A stretch of DNA of 64,000 bases from Incumbomyces delicatus (taxonomy: Eukaryota; Ascomycota; Eurotiomycetes; Chaetothyriales; Trichomeriaceae). The notes under the pieces are model-generated. The model ran no database searches. It was not told the DNA's origin and worked only from the letters and a program-made list of their open reading frames with translations. The DNA lies in assembly GCA_017655985.1 (NCBI GenBank), contig JACJVS010000001.1:3162001-3226000 (forward strand). The letters run 5' to 3'. The position numbers and the translations under genes were made by a program. Below, one piece after another: positions 34,181 through 44,627 of the stretch. How positions within the stretch are numbered: position 1 is the stretch's first letter; every line of letters begins with the position of its first letter.

Positions 34181-36427
34181 ATGCCCAGCAATAGCAAAGG
34201 ACGCGGAGTCCTACCGGTCAATGCTGCTCAAACCAAAAAGCCATACAAGCAACAACAACGACCACCTGCGCCAAGGCTGAGACTGATCATTCGGCGACTG
34301 CCGCCTGGCTTGACTGAACCAGAGTTTTGGGAATGTATCGGAGCAGACTGGACAGTGGGAAAGGGTAAAGTCGATTGGGCTGCCTTCAAGCCTGGGAAAA
34401 TATCGAAAGATGTTGCCAAGCCGTCACGACCAGCGAGAGCATATCTAAAAGTCAAGGAGCCTTCATACCTCGACCAACTTTCGACACATGTGAAAACCAT
34501 AACCTTTCAAGATGCCAAAAACACAACAAGGGACCCCTGTTTGGTCGGACCGCCATCTCTGGAAATGGCCCCGTACAACAAAATTCCCAGCAGTCGAGCG
34601 AGACACGACGGACGGCAAGGGACCATTGATCAAGATCCAGAATTCATCGACTTTCTTCAGTCACTGACTGAACCAATCACCAAACCCGCAGCCACCGAGG
34701 ACTCAACTGAGGCGAAACAGACAAAAGTCAGCACGACTCCACTGATCCAGTTCATCAAGGAGAAAAAGGCCAATAAAGCGAGAGAGAAAGAGGCTGCCGC
34801 TGCTGCCAAATCTACGAAGAAAGGTCAAGATGGAAAGGAGCACAAGGACACCAAAGACGGAAAGGACGGAAAGGACGGAAAGGACGGCAAGGACAGCAAA
34901 TCAGGAGCATCTTCCAAACCCGATCAGAATCAGACAACCGTTGTCAAGAAGGCGTCTTCGAGTGAGGCAGAGAAGGCAAGAGTGGCCAAAGCGACTCAGC
35001 AGGCAATGGATTCTATCAAGAAGTCGGTCGCCGAAATCAAAGGCCAAACTCCGTCGAAGCAAGAACAGAAAGCCTCGGAGAAGAAAGAAACTCCCCAACA
35101 GCAGCCGACTCCCAAGAAGGAAAGACAAAGAGGAGATGCCAGTGCTGTTGCACGGATCATTGGCCGTGATCTAGGTCTCGTGCCAAAAGAAGGTCGAGCC
35201 TCCAGAAGTCAAAGAAGCGTGACTGCTCCCACATCTGCAGCTGCTGCTACAGCGACGGCAACAGGAACCGGTTCGTCAACAGCAGCCACCGCTTCTCCTC
35301 CCCCGGCTTCGTCAACACCCTCTAAACCTCTCGCCGCCCCACCAACGGCACCCGCAGCTACTCAAGCACAAACGCCTCCGCAACCGCAACCACAACCGCA
35401 ACCGCCACCGCCACCGACAGCGCCTCGACATCTACGAAACACCACTCCTCAACCGTCCCCTCTCCGACCTAGTCCCGCCCCACAGCCAGCCAAGACGAAG
35501 TCCTCACCACAGCCATCAGCCGGGGCCAAATCAGCGTTCCTCAAACACGCAAACCCGTCCCAAGGCGTGACAGAAGAGCTCCTTCGAAGCACCTTTTCCG
35601 TGCACGGTACAATCACAAGGTGCGAGATCGACAAGAAGAAAGGGCTCGGCTACATTGACTTCACCGAGCCCGAGGCCCTCAAGAACGCCATGGCAGCCAG
35701 CCCCGTCAAGGTCGGCAACGGCTCAGTCGTCGTCCTCGAGAACCGAACACCGTACCGCAAAGTTTCGCACACGGGCGGCAAAAGCACCGGCCCTTCCCCA
35801 AGTGCGAGCACACCATCGTCTCCCAAAATGGCTCAAGCCTCGCTGCTGCCCAGTATTGCCGAGAAGGCTCAGCCTGCAACCGCACCTGCACCTGCACCTG
35901 CACCTGCACCTGCACCGGCACCGGCATCAACTGCCAATCCATCCGCTGCTGCGCCACCGGCACCTCCTGCACCAACATCTGTCGAAGCCATCAAATCCAC
36001 GTCCACCACCGGTAGCAAGCCAGCATCAGACACGTCCCGGCCCGGATCAGCAGGAGAGCCCGTGAAGGGAGCGACACCACCATCAGAAACCGCAACGCCA
36101 GCTTCCCCTACCAAAACATCGCAGCCCACTCCACCTTCAGCACCTCGAGGCGGCGGCGGCGGCGGCGGCGGAGGGGGAGGACGAGGCAACCATAGAGGGC
36201 ACTACCGCGGGCGAGGCCACCGGGGAGGCAGGGGCCAACAACACCGTGGCAATCGCACAGCAAGTACAACACAGAACCCACATCCGAATGCAAATGCCAG
36301 GGCCAATGCCAATACCAATGCGAGTGCGAATGCGAATGCGAATACAGACCCAAAATCAAAGTCGAATCCGAGTGCTCCCTCGAGCAGCACAGGCACAGGC
36401 ACAGGCTCAGCGGCGACGAAACAATAA
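34181..36427 (+). CDS. upf3: Upf3-like nonsense-mediated mRNA decay factor
   Basis: Single exon; ATG 34181 gives 748 residues. The N-terminal Smg4/UPF3 domain (about residues 35-165) reads RLRLIIRRLPPGLTEPEFWE, then HVKTITFQD, GPPSLEMAPYNKIP and DPEFIDFLQSL, as in Upf3 proteins that bridge Upf2 to the decay machinery. A long low-complexity middle follows (Lys/Glu, a KDG repeat, Pro/Gln runs). A second RRM-like domain near residues 445-520 (FLKHANPSQGVTEELLRSTF) is common in fungal Upf3. The tail has Ala-Pro repeats, a Gly run with RGG-like motifs, and Asn-Ala repeats. Antisense frames over the tail are composition artefacts. Confidence 0.85.
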   Translation: MPSNSKGRGVLPVNAAQTKKPYKQQQRPPAPRLRLIIRRLPPGLTEPEFWECIGADWTVGKGKVDWAAFKPGKISKDVAKPSRPARAYLKVKEPSYLDQLSTHVKTITFQDAKNTTRDPCLVGPPSLEMAPYNKIPSSRARHDGRQGTIDQDPEFIDFLQSLTEPITKPAATEDSTEAKQTKVSTTPLIQFIKEKKANKAREKEAAAAAKSTKKGQDGKEHKDTKDGKDGKDGKDGKDSKSGASSKPDQNQTTVVKKASSSEAEKARVAKATQQAMDSIKKSVAEIKGQTPSKQEQKASEKKETPQQQPTPKKERQRGDASAVARIIGRDLGLVPKEGRASRSQRSVTAPTSAAAATATATGTGSSTAATASPPPASSTPSKPLAAPPTAPAATQAQTPPQPQPQPQPPPPPTAPRHLRNTTPQPSPLRPSPAPQPAKTKSSPQPSAGAKSAFLKHANPSQGVTEELLRSTFSVHGTITRCEIDKKKGLGYIDFTEPEALKNAMAASPVKVGNGSVVVLENRTPYRKVSHTGGKSTGPSPSASTPSSPKMAQASLLPSIAEKAQPATAPAPAPAPAPAPAPASTANPSAAAPPAPPAPTSVEAIKSTSTTGSKPASDTSRPGSAGEPVKGATPPSETATPASPTKTSQPTPPSAPRGGGGGGGGGGGRGNHRGHYRGRGHRGGRGQQHRGNRTASTTQNPHPNANARANANTNASANANANTDPKSKSNPSAPSSSTGTGTGSAATKQ
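34856..34896 (+). repeat. GGACGGAAA tandem repeat in UPF3
   Basis: Four to five 9-bp units encoding KDG repeats; in frame, so length change would not break the protein. Confidence 0.85.
35878..35922 (+). repeat. CACCTG hexamer repeat in UPF3
   Basis: In-frame hexanucleotide repeat encoding Ala-Pro; slightly degenerate at its end (GCACCG). Confidence 0.85.
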
Positions 36428-37027
36428 GAAATTTTAAAAAAAAAAAAGACTGAAAAAAGCTGGATGTGGCCGATCTGACCGGGAACAAAAGCCGATGGGC
36501 AACTCGGACTTTGTCGGACGCTGTCTACGTAGTAAACAACGAAGGAAAAGTGGTGATACGCAGCAGCACAGATAATTATGGAAAGTGCGTAATGAACACT
36601 AGCTGGCGTACTCTGCGCGGCGGTGTGTATTGCATTTAGGTGAAAAAGGCACGATAACCGGGGTTGGGGGGTTCTGGATTTGGGCCTCCAACTACATTTG
36701 AATTCGAATCGAATGGGACTGAAGAAGGAGAAGGAAAACGAAGACGGACAGGGCTGTAGCTGCATTTGCGACCGGTGAAAGTGTGGCTTTGAGCAAGCCG
36801 GCGGGAGGGGGTAATGGACACAGGAGGACGAAAGGTCTGTTGGTGCCAAACTCCAAGATGCTCGGTGTGTGCTTGGGCTACGCTACATAGTTGTTACAAT
36901 GTACTTGAATATCGATATCGATACATCCATGCGAGTGTGGTCAGCATGTGCTGCTTAACCTGCTTAACCTGCTCAGCCCCGTTGCATGCATGCATGCATG
37001 ACATGACTCGATATGGCCGGGCTAGCG
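36428..37027. other. Convergent 3' spacer UPF3/MDV1
   Basis: Between two stop codons. Contains A-runs right after the UPF3 stop and a GCAT microsatellite near 36984-37000. The long reverse frame 36202-36849 is antisense to the repetitive UPF3 tail and was not accepted as a gene. Confidence 0.5.
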
Positions 37028-39293
37028 CTAGCAGACCCAGCAACCGACGACGCCATCGCGGCGACCCTCGATCAGGAAACCATCCTTGACACGCACCCGC
37101 TCCACCACGCTCACCACTTTTCCCTCCATGCTGTCCTCGACGGTCAGCTTGGTGCCGGCGCCCAGGTCCCAGTGTCGGCCGTCGGTCTTGTCGTAGACTT
37201 TGACCACGTCCTCGCCGGCGGCGGCGACAATGTGGCGAGTGTCGAACATCATGCTGGTGACGGGGTTTTCGTGGGCGTAGGCGTCGGCGATGGAGCCGGT
37301 CCGGAGATCCCATATCTGTAGGCCAGCAGTTAGTTTCATGATACACGATGGTGGTGGTGGTGTGGAAGGTCGACAAACTTACCCGGATAGAGCGGTCTGC
37401 AGAGCCAGTGACGAGATGGGTGTCGTCGAATTGCAGACACGTCACGGCTGCGGTGTGTCCGACCAGACTGCGGTGGACTTGGCCTGATCGCAGATCCCAC
37501 AAACGGACCATCCCGTCGGCCGTGCCGCAGGCGAGAGCGGCATCGAAGACCTGGAGGGCACCGACAAAGTCTGCATTGACGTCGGTGCCTCGTCCAGCCG
37601 GGCGCCATTGTGTATCACCGGCGGATGCGCTGTTCAGATTCAGGGTCATGGATGCCGAGGCTTGGGCAGCGGCCCAGAGCACATCGAGGGTCTGGACGCA
37701 GCGGCCTTTGGCAAGATCCCACTGGCGCAGGGTCTTGTCGGCCGAGCCGGAGACGAGGGTGTCGCCTTGGAAATGGAGAGCGGTGACTTCGTCGACGTGG
37801 GCCTCGAGAGTCACGAGATGGCATTCTTCCATGGCACCGGGCGGAGGTGCGGGCATTTCGTCTTCGGCTTCGTTCCCAAAGCCGAGGCCATCGTCCTCTT
37901 CGTGCTTGTTGTGCTCAAACGGCTCGTACTTGGCCCGGCTGATATCCCAGAGGCGGATGGTGGCGTCAAGAGAGCCGGTTGCAACAATGTTGTCTTCGAC
38001 CTGGAGACAGCGGACGCTGGCAGTGTGGCCTTCGAGAAAACCCATGCAGCGGCCGAGGTTCAGGTCCCACACGCGGACCGTGTCATCGAGAGAGGCCGTC
38101 ACCATGGTGCCAAATGGCGCGTCGAAGTCGAGGGCCGTGACAATGTCGTTGTGAGCTGGGAGGGTGCGGATGTTGGAGCCCGGCTCGAGGTGTTCGTGTA
38201 GGACGGGCATGCTCTTTCGCCTGGTGTATGTTGGTCTTCTTTTGTTCTTGGGCGACTTGGGCGAATGGGCCGACGGCAGTTTCTCGTAGATGGACTCGGA
38301 CATGAACGAGGCATCCATCGCGTCGTCCGCCGGCGGAGGCGTCATTTGCCCTGGCTCTATCGTGGTCGTGGTTGTGGTGGTCGTGGTGGCTGTGCCGACG
38401 GACTGTGCCCGTGTTCTTTCTTGCTCCGCTTCAGCCATGTCGTCGATTTGGTTGTCCAGCTGGACCAGCTCCTGCTCCACCTCGACTTCATCGGCTTCGA
38501 GGACGGCCAGGCGATCGAGCACAATCTTACGCATGGCATTCAAGTTGGCGATCTTGTGGTCGATTTCGCGGATCTCCGAGCTGCACATGTTCTTCCGGAT
38601 GCCCATCATCTCGAGGCGGTGGTTGGTTTGATTGCGCCTCTTCTTCAATTTGGCCACGTTTGGTGGGCCATCCTCGTCGAGGTCCGGCCCGGCGCCGAGC
38701 AGTTTCTGGTTGCGCCGACGGTGTCCCTTCCTGTGCTCGTTCTCCTCGAGGTCCGGGAGGCTCGCCTGGAAGCCCTGAAAGAGGGAATAGGCATGTTGGC
38801 CGTCGGGAATGTGCTGGAGCTGGTCGTCGGAGATGAAGGCGACTGCTCGATGGGCGATCTCGCTGGTGCTGATGGTCGAGCGGACCAGCTCGGTCGGGGC
38901 TTGCTGGGTGAAGCTGAGGACGGAGCGTTGCATGCCTGGACGACGCATGGACCGCTGGATGCTGGTCATGGCATTGTTGTAGTGAGGCGCCGACGCCGCT
39001 TCGCCCATCAGATGCGATGCCGTCGCCGTCACCTTGCGTCCAAATGCCTCGATCTGGCGCGTCTACAGAGAGCAATCAGTCAGTGAGTGACGGGTCACAG
39101 TCAGGATCAGGTGCTCAGTTGCTCAGTTGCTCAGGTGTTCAGGTGCAATGGGGGTGCCGGGTCGTACATCGATGACGGAACCGAGGACAGAGTCATTGTC
39201 GCTGTCGTTCACGTTCACGTTCACGTTCGCCCGACCTCTTGACTGGGAAGCATTGCGGCTGTGGCTGTGGTTGTGGGTGTTTGCCGCGGCCAT
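37028..39293 (-). CDS. mdv1: Mitochondrial division protein Mdv1/Caf4-like
   Basis: Exons 39293-39168, 39062-37383 and 37315-37028; 698 codons, 697 residues, phases match. The N-terminus is Asn/His/Ser rich, then RQIEAFGRKVTATASHLMG, the N-terminal extension that binds Fis1 on the mitochondrial surface in yeast. A coiled coil (about 140-240, LEADEVEVEQELVQLDNQID) follows; a Thr run precedes the propeller. WD repeats (HNDIVTALDF, GHTASVRCLQVEDN, GSADKTLRQWDL, GHTAAVTCLQFDDTHL) fill the C-terminal half. It recruits the dynamin Dnm1 for fission. Exon 1 was found only by splice reasoning; without it the protein would start inside the Fis1-binding segment. Confidence 0.9.
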
Positions 39294-39841
39294 GCGACAG
39301 AAGTTGCAAGCGATTGGAACGCGTTGGAGCTGTATTCATCCAGTGCACTGCCAGTCGACATGGGCCAAAGGACCAAGGAACAAGGAACAAGGACCAGCGG
39401 TAGTCCTGTGTCGTGTGTCGTGCAACCGGCCTTAGCCCGGAGCGTCGAGTTCCAAGGTTGAACACAAGCTGTAATATTACAAAGCTTAAATTACAAAGTG
39501 CTGCGTGCTAACTAACTAGGTACCCAGGTACGCTACCTAGGTGCCTAACACAGCTACTCCGTACACTCTTAGGTACCTTAGGGAGGAGTCCAGGTACGCT
39601 TGGCGCTACCTAGGTAGACTCGGCCGCCATTAATCATATGCCGAAAGGGCCAAGGGCCGATCCCCGGAATGACGACAGAAATTCACCTCATGCAAGGCAC
39701 AAACTCGGAAATTCATAAGCCCTGGAGTCCCCATTCTGCTTGCCGTGGGCATAGCAAAGGCATAGATTATTTTGTCGTTCTCCTTCGTACCGCTGGGCTG
39801 AGCAGCCTGGGAATTGCATGTCAGTCGCGCTCTTCGCCAGA
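39294..39841. other. Divergent promoter MDV1/chorismate mutase
   Basis: Contains duplicated CCAGGTACGCT...ACCTAGGT units (39524-39542 and 39590-39615) and AT-rich sequence at 39470-39510. Confidence 0.5.
39524..39615. repeat. Duplicated CCAGGTACGCT/ACCTAGGT unit
   Basis: CCAGGTACGCT at 39524-39534 and 39590-39600, each followed by ACCTAGGT (39535-39542 and 39608-39615). Several further AGGTACC/CCTAGG words lie between them. Confidence 0.7.
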
Positions 39842-40740
39842 ATGGACACTGCCATAGACCTCTCACGACCGGAAGAGGCGCTTGATTTGGCCAACATCCG
39901 ATTCCAGCTCATGTGCGTCTGTCCTGCTGGTTTCAATGGCTTCCCCCAGCGCCACCGATCTGGCTGACACTTGATCACTCGCATAGACGTCTCGAAGACA
40001 CCATCACCTTCCACCTGATCGAGCGAGTCCAATTTCCACTCAATGCCGCCATCTACGACCCGGACGTGCTCCCAATTCCGTCGAGTAACCTGGCCCTACC
40101 ACCAAGCCTGTCCCTCGCCGACTTCATGCTGTCCGAAACCGAACGGCTGCATTCTCTCGCTCGACGATACGACGCACCTGACGAGTACCCGTTCTTTCCC
40201 CAGGTCCTTCAGCGGCCCATGATGCAGCCCCTCAAGTACCCCACCATCCTCCACCCCAACGACGTGAACGTCAACCCCACCATCAGAGACAAGTATATCC
40301 GCGAGATCCTTCCCGAAGCTTGTCGAGACTTTGGCCGTACAGATCGAGGCGAGACTAAGGAGAACTATGGCAGTGCAGCCACGTGTGACATTCTCTGTCT
40401 GCAATCGCTCAGCAGGCGCATTCATTTTGGCAAGTTTGTCGCCGAGAGCAAGTTTCGCAAAGAGACTGAGCGGTTTGTGAAACTGATCAAGGCCCAAGAC
40501 CGGCAGGGTATTGACGAAGCAATCACAAACGCCGCGGTGGAGAAGAAAGTCCTGGAGCGGCTGCGCTTGAAAGCAAAAACCTACGGAACCGATCCCTCTC
40601 TCACCTCGGTGAGCACGGGCGATGAGAAGATCAACATCGAAGCCGTAGTCAAGATGTATGCCCAGGTTGTCATCCCCTTGACCAAAGTGGTCGAGGTAGA
40701 ATACCTGATGCAGAGACTGAAGGGCACCGAGTGGGAGTGA
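39842..40740 (+). CDS. aro7: Chorismate mutase (AroQ type)
   Basis: Converts chorismate to prephenate, the branch step to phenylalanine and tyrosine. Exons 39842-39912 and 39987-40740 (74-bp intron) give 274 residues, close to yeast Aro7. The beginning MDTAIDLSRPEEALDLANIR joins to IRLEDTITFHLIERVQFPLN, the helix carrying the active-site Arg/Glu. Downstream are FVAESKFRKE and the C-terminal helix VVKMYAQVVIPLTKVVEVEYLMQRL, typical of the all-helical eukaryotic enzyme with allosteric Trp/Tyr site. The stop codon is only 11 bp from the stop of BCP1, which is transcribed toward it. Confidence 0.92.
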
Positions 40741-40751
40741 TCCAACCTTGC

Positions 40752-41662
40752 TCAACTTGGCCCCTGCAGATATGTTGTGACGTCCTTCACCGCACTCTCG
40801 AACCGCGCTGCCTCAATGAGAATGGCGTGCGACTGTGGCCGAATTCCAAGCTCCTGGAATGCCCGTTTCGAGTCGGAATGCCCTTCGTCTTGTTTGCTGG
40901 TATAATTGTAAGCCCCATAACACAGCGCATGCCGCTGGAGCACTTCGTCTTCAGCATGGAAGAGCAACGCTTCCGACGACTTGGACGAAGCCTTCTTTTT
41001 CTTCTTTGGTCGGTCATCTTCTTCGTCAAGCGCCGAAGCGATCTCAGTATACGTCTTGGACAGAATCAGATAGTGTGAGAACTGGTATGGTTCCTTCTCT
41101 TCAAGTGCCCATTGGATCTCTTCGAGCAGCATGGTGTACATGGGCGGTATGACTTGGGCAGGCACATTGATCAGCCGCTCGCTAAGGATGAGGCCGATGG
41201 CAGGGACTGACGGCTGAGAGAGCAGGTCCGACAGTTTCGATAGCGCTGGGTTGGAGCTGGCTTTGGCGCGTAGGTACCGGAACAGCGTCTGCACCGCTGC
41301 CTTGTCCTGGTGCTCACGCAGGTTGACCACCGACAAGAAGGCGTAGGCATCGGTCTCTTTGCCGTCCACTTTGACCGTCGACCCGAGCAGCGGCTGAGCA
41401 AGAATGAGATCCGTCAAGGCCGACAGGTCAAGGAGGTGAGCATCGATGTCAAAGAGCTGCTGTAGCAGCGTCTTGATCCCGTGGAAATCGATATCTGGGA
41501 GCGGATCAAACCACTCGAACTCGACGTCGAGCGTATCAAAGTCCTGCGCTCGTCAGCCTTGTTGCAAATCCAATCCAAGACCTTCCACACCTCGTCATTA
41601 CTTTCATTGTCCCCATTCGCCGTGCCGCTCTTCGGCTCTTCAATGTCTTTTCTCTTGCTCAT
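40752..41662 (-). CDS. bcp1: Bcp1/BCCIP family protein
   Basis: Exons 41662-41591 and 41543-40752, intron of 47 bp; 287 residues. The start is lysine/glutamate rich (MSKRKDIEEPK), then an acidic DFDTLDVEFEWFDPLPDIDF, the Bcp1 hallmark. Further family segments: LLSQPSVPAIGLILSERLIN and VIPPMYTMLLEEIQWA. A basic KKKKK run lies in a loop. In yeast Bcp1 is an essential nuclear chaperone/export factor for Rpl23 and Mss4; human BCCIP also links to BRCA2. The first exon is short and only visible through the joined frame. Divergent from MRE11. Confidence 0.9.
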
Positions 41663-42290
41663 GGCGAAAATACGTGTAAAGTGGGCTCGGGAGGCTAAAG
41701 AACTTTTAAACAGAATAAGAGGCCCAAATTTCTATCTACCGGGCTTCCTTATCGATAAGCTCCACAAGCCACCAAGGCACCAAAGCTAAGAGCCCTGGAG
41801 CTGAACGGCCTGTTCACTTCCGACCCGCCTGAAGTGACTTCCTGGAGGAGGTTATAGTGCATGAAGCAGTATTCTTTTACATTTGCAGCTCCGTGTACAG
41901 TAATAAATAACGCAATTAGAAGTGTGCCCTTCCCATCTATTAAATTAACACCGAAGCAGTGCGGGAGAGGCTACTCAGCGGTTGGTCACCGTTAACGAGT
42001 CGAGCGAGATACCTCTACAACCATTCTCTTTTCAATTTGAGCCTGATAAATTTTACCTGTCTTCCTCTGCTCGAGAGTCGAGGACGTGTCAAAATAGTCA
42101 TCAGTCCGAGTCCTGCGATAATGCCAGCCTCAGTGTCCTGGACAGCATTTCCGTCTGGTAGAGCAGCACAACGCGTGTAAGGGAACTTTGTCCAGGCAGC
42201 ACATCGCTAGCGCCGTTTCCACCTATCGCCAGCTGGCCGCTACTGCTCCTTTTTAAACTCGCTTCCCAGCATAACAAAACAGTTGCCATA
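41663..42290. other. Divergent promoter BCP1/MRE11
   Basis: About 630 bp, AT-richer than its neighbours; no gene recognised. Confidence 0.5.
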
Positions 42291-44627
42291 ATGCCCTCTC
42301 AAACATCAGACATGGCAGATACTATCCGCATCCTGGTGGCCACCGACAATCATGTCGGCTACAACGAACGAGATCCTGTTCGCGGTGATGACTCCTGGAA
42401 GACCTTTCACGAAATCATGTGCTTGGCAAAAGATCGCGACGTCGACATGGTTCTCCTCGGTGGCGACCTTTTTCACGACAACGTTCCTTCCCGCAAGTCG
42501 ATGTACAACGTCATGCGTTCGTTGAGACTGAATTGCTACGGAGACAAGCCCTGCGAGATCGAGATCCTTAGTGACTCGACCGAGCACTTTGATGCCACCA
42601 TTGGTCATGCAAACTACGAGGACACCAACATCAATGTATCCCTTCCTGTCTTTTCCATTCATGGCAACCATGACGATCCATCCGGTGACGGCCATTTTGC
42701 CGCTCTCGACATCCTTGAAATGTCTGGCCTCATGAATTACTTCGGTCGTGTTCCAGTCAACGACGAGATCGATGTTAAGCCTCTGCTGCTTCAAAAAGGA
42801 GCCACAAAACTAGCACTGTACGGACTGTCCAACGTCAGAGACGAACGCTTGCATCGAAGTTTTCGAGATCACAGGGTCTCCTTCTGGCAGTCGGGCGTCC
42901 AGCAGAAGGATTGGTACAACGTTGCCGTCGTCCATCAAAATCATCATGCTCATGGCCCCACTGCCTACCTGCCAGAAAACTTCCTGCCCTCTTTTCTTGA
43001 TCTCGTCATCTGGGGTCACGAACACGAATGTGACATTGAACCACACCTTAATCCCGAAATGGACTTCAAAGTCATGCAACCGGGCTCTTCTGTCGTTACC
43101 TCCTTGGCTCCTGGCGAAGCAGTCACCAAGCACGTAGCCATCCTCAGTATTACCGGCCGAGAGATGAAATCCGAGCCAATCAAACTCAAAACAGTCCGTC
43201 CATTTGTCTATAAAGAGATCGTTTTGGCCACTGAGAAAGCTGCCCGAAAGATTGCCGACAAGGAGGGCCACCGTCATAATCTAACACAGTGGCTGATGAA
43301 GCAAGTCGATGAATTGATAGCCGAGGCCAATAATCAGTGGTTGGAAGCACAGGAGGCGAACGAAGATGCTGACCAAGACCAAGAGCCGCCGCTCCCTCTC
43401 GTCAGGCTCAGAGTCGAACACAGCTCCGTTGATGGGATCAAGTTCGAGATCGAGAATCCACAACGGTTCAGTAATCGCTTCACCGGTCGAGTTGCAAACA
43501 ACCACGATGTCATTCAGTTCCACATCAAGAAACGCTCCGCTGCAGCCATGCGGCTGAAAGCAAGTGAAGAGCTGAAACAGCTGATGGACCAACCCGAAAT
43601 CGCCGAAACTGTCAAAGTGAGCAAGCTGGTTGCGGATTTCCTGGCTGCCCAGTCTTTGACCATTCTTCCTCAAAATTGCTTTGGCGATGCCGTCAATCAG
43701 TATATTGACAAGGATGACAAGCATGCGATGGATCTGTTCATCAACGACTCATTGTCAAAACAAATCCGGCATCTGGTGAGCATGAACAAAGACGAAGAAG
43801 ACGAAGACATGGACGATCTTGCCGCTCAGTTCGACGCTTTCAGGTCCGAGATGGAGGACATGTTCAAGAAGGGCCAACTAAAGAATAACGTCGGTGGAAC
43901 AGCACGTTATAAGTCCAAGCCGGACCATTGGGATAGCGACGAAGACGGAGCCTGGGAAGACCAACCTGCTGCACTGCTTGCGATTGATCGTGACGAGAAC
44001 AACGGTGACGACATGTTCTCTAACAGTGATGAGGCGCCAAGACCTGCATCGACACGAGGCAGTGGACGAGGAAGGGGCGCCCGTGGAGCTGCAGCATCAA
44101 CGCGAGGACGCGGTGGTGCATCGGCCAAGAAAACAACCACAACAAAATCCGCTGCCGCAGTTAGTAGAGGCAAAGGGAGAAAGAAAGTGGTCGAAGAGGA
44201 GTCTGACGAGGAAGATGAAGACGTGATCATGCTTGATGACGACATGGGAGACGAAGCTGCCAGTGCCGCAGCTGCCGACTCGGATTCACAAGCCATGTTC
44301 TTCCCAGAGCCAAAAGGCAAGAGAAGCAGCACCACCGCGAACGCCTCTACACGAGGCTCGCGAGCCGGGTCGGTCACTAGTAGTGCTGCGAAATCCAGAG
44401 CAGCCAAAGCTCCAACTACAACTCGCAAGACCCCAGCTCGAGCCGCCGCTCCGAAAAGCACAAGACAGAGCACGTTAAGCTTCTCTACAAGCCAGGCCAG
44501 CGTATTTGGTAATGGCGGACAAAGTCACCATAATGTCAGCGATGTTGAGGAAGTTGACGACGACGACGATGACGACGACGCCTTTGAGCCGATAAGTGTA
44601 GCGAAGGGTACGAAGCGTCGGCGATAG
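42291..44627 (+). CDS. mre11: Mre11 double-strand break repair nuclease
   Basis: Single 778-residue exon. The phosphodiesterase motifs are all present: VATDNHVGY, GGDLFHD, GNHDDPSGDG, NVAVVHQNHHAHG, and GHEHECD. A capping domain follows (FVYKEIVLA... and FHIKKRSAAAMR). The C-terminal third is acidic, Ser/Ala/Thr rich with GRGRGARG-like stretches and a final run of aspartates followed by a basic end; this matches the DNA-binding tail of fungal Mre11. It works with Rad50 and Nbs1/Xrs2 in end resection and telomere maintenance. Met8 (MADTIRIL) is an equally plausible start. Confidence 0.95.
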   Translation: MPSQTSDMADTIRILVATDNHVGYNERDPVRGDDSWKTFHEIMCLAKDRDVDMVLLGGDLFHDNVPSRKSMYNVMRSLRLNCYGDKPCEIEILSDSTEHFDATIGHANYEDTNINVSLPVFSIHGNHDDPSGDGHFAALDILEMSGLMNYFGRVPVNDEIDVKPLLLQKGATKLALYGLSNVRDERLHRSFRDHRVSFWQSGVQQKDWYNVAVVHQNHHAHGPTAYLPENFLPSFLDLVIWGHEHECDIEPHLNPEMDFKVMQPGSSVVTSLAPGEAVTKHVAILSITGREMKSEPIKLKTVRPFVYKEIVLATEKAARKIADKEGHRHNLTQWLMKQVDELIAEANNQWLEAQEANEDADQDQEPPLPLVRLRVEHSSVDGIKFEIENPQRFSNRFTGRVANNHDVIQFHIKKRSAAAMRLKASEELKQLMDQPEIAETVKVSKLVADFLAAQSLTILPQNCFGDAVNQYIDKDDKHAMDLFINDSLSKQIRHLVSMNKDEEDEDMDDLAAQFDAFRSEMEDMFKKGQLKNNVGGTARYKSKPDHWDSDEDGAWEDQPAALLAIDRDENNGDDMFSNSDEAPRPASTRGSGRGRGARGAAASTRGRGGASAKKTTTTKSAAAVSRGKGRKKVVEEESDEEDEDVIMLDDDMGDEAASAAAADSDSQAMFFPEPKGKRSSTTANASTRGSRAGSVTSSAAKSRAAKAPTTTRKTPARAAAPKSTRQSTLSFSTSQASVFGNGGQSHHNVSDVEEVDDDDDDDDAFEPISVAKGTKRRR

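Noticed and set aside
36202..36849. 215-residue reverse-strand frame
   Set aside because: Antisense to the repetitive UPF3 tail and 3' flank; low-complexity translation and no motif.
37348..38201. Long + strand frames over the MDV1 WD repeats
   Set aside because: Shadow frames; the reverse strand encodes the WD40 repeats.
38265..39086. 273-residue + strand frame over MDV1
   Set aside because: Antisense shadow of the GC-rich MDV1 coding sequence, which has clear domains on the other strand.
43907..44473. Reverse frame over the MRE11 tail
   Set aside because: Mirror of the Ser/Ala/Asp-rich tail.
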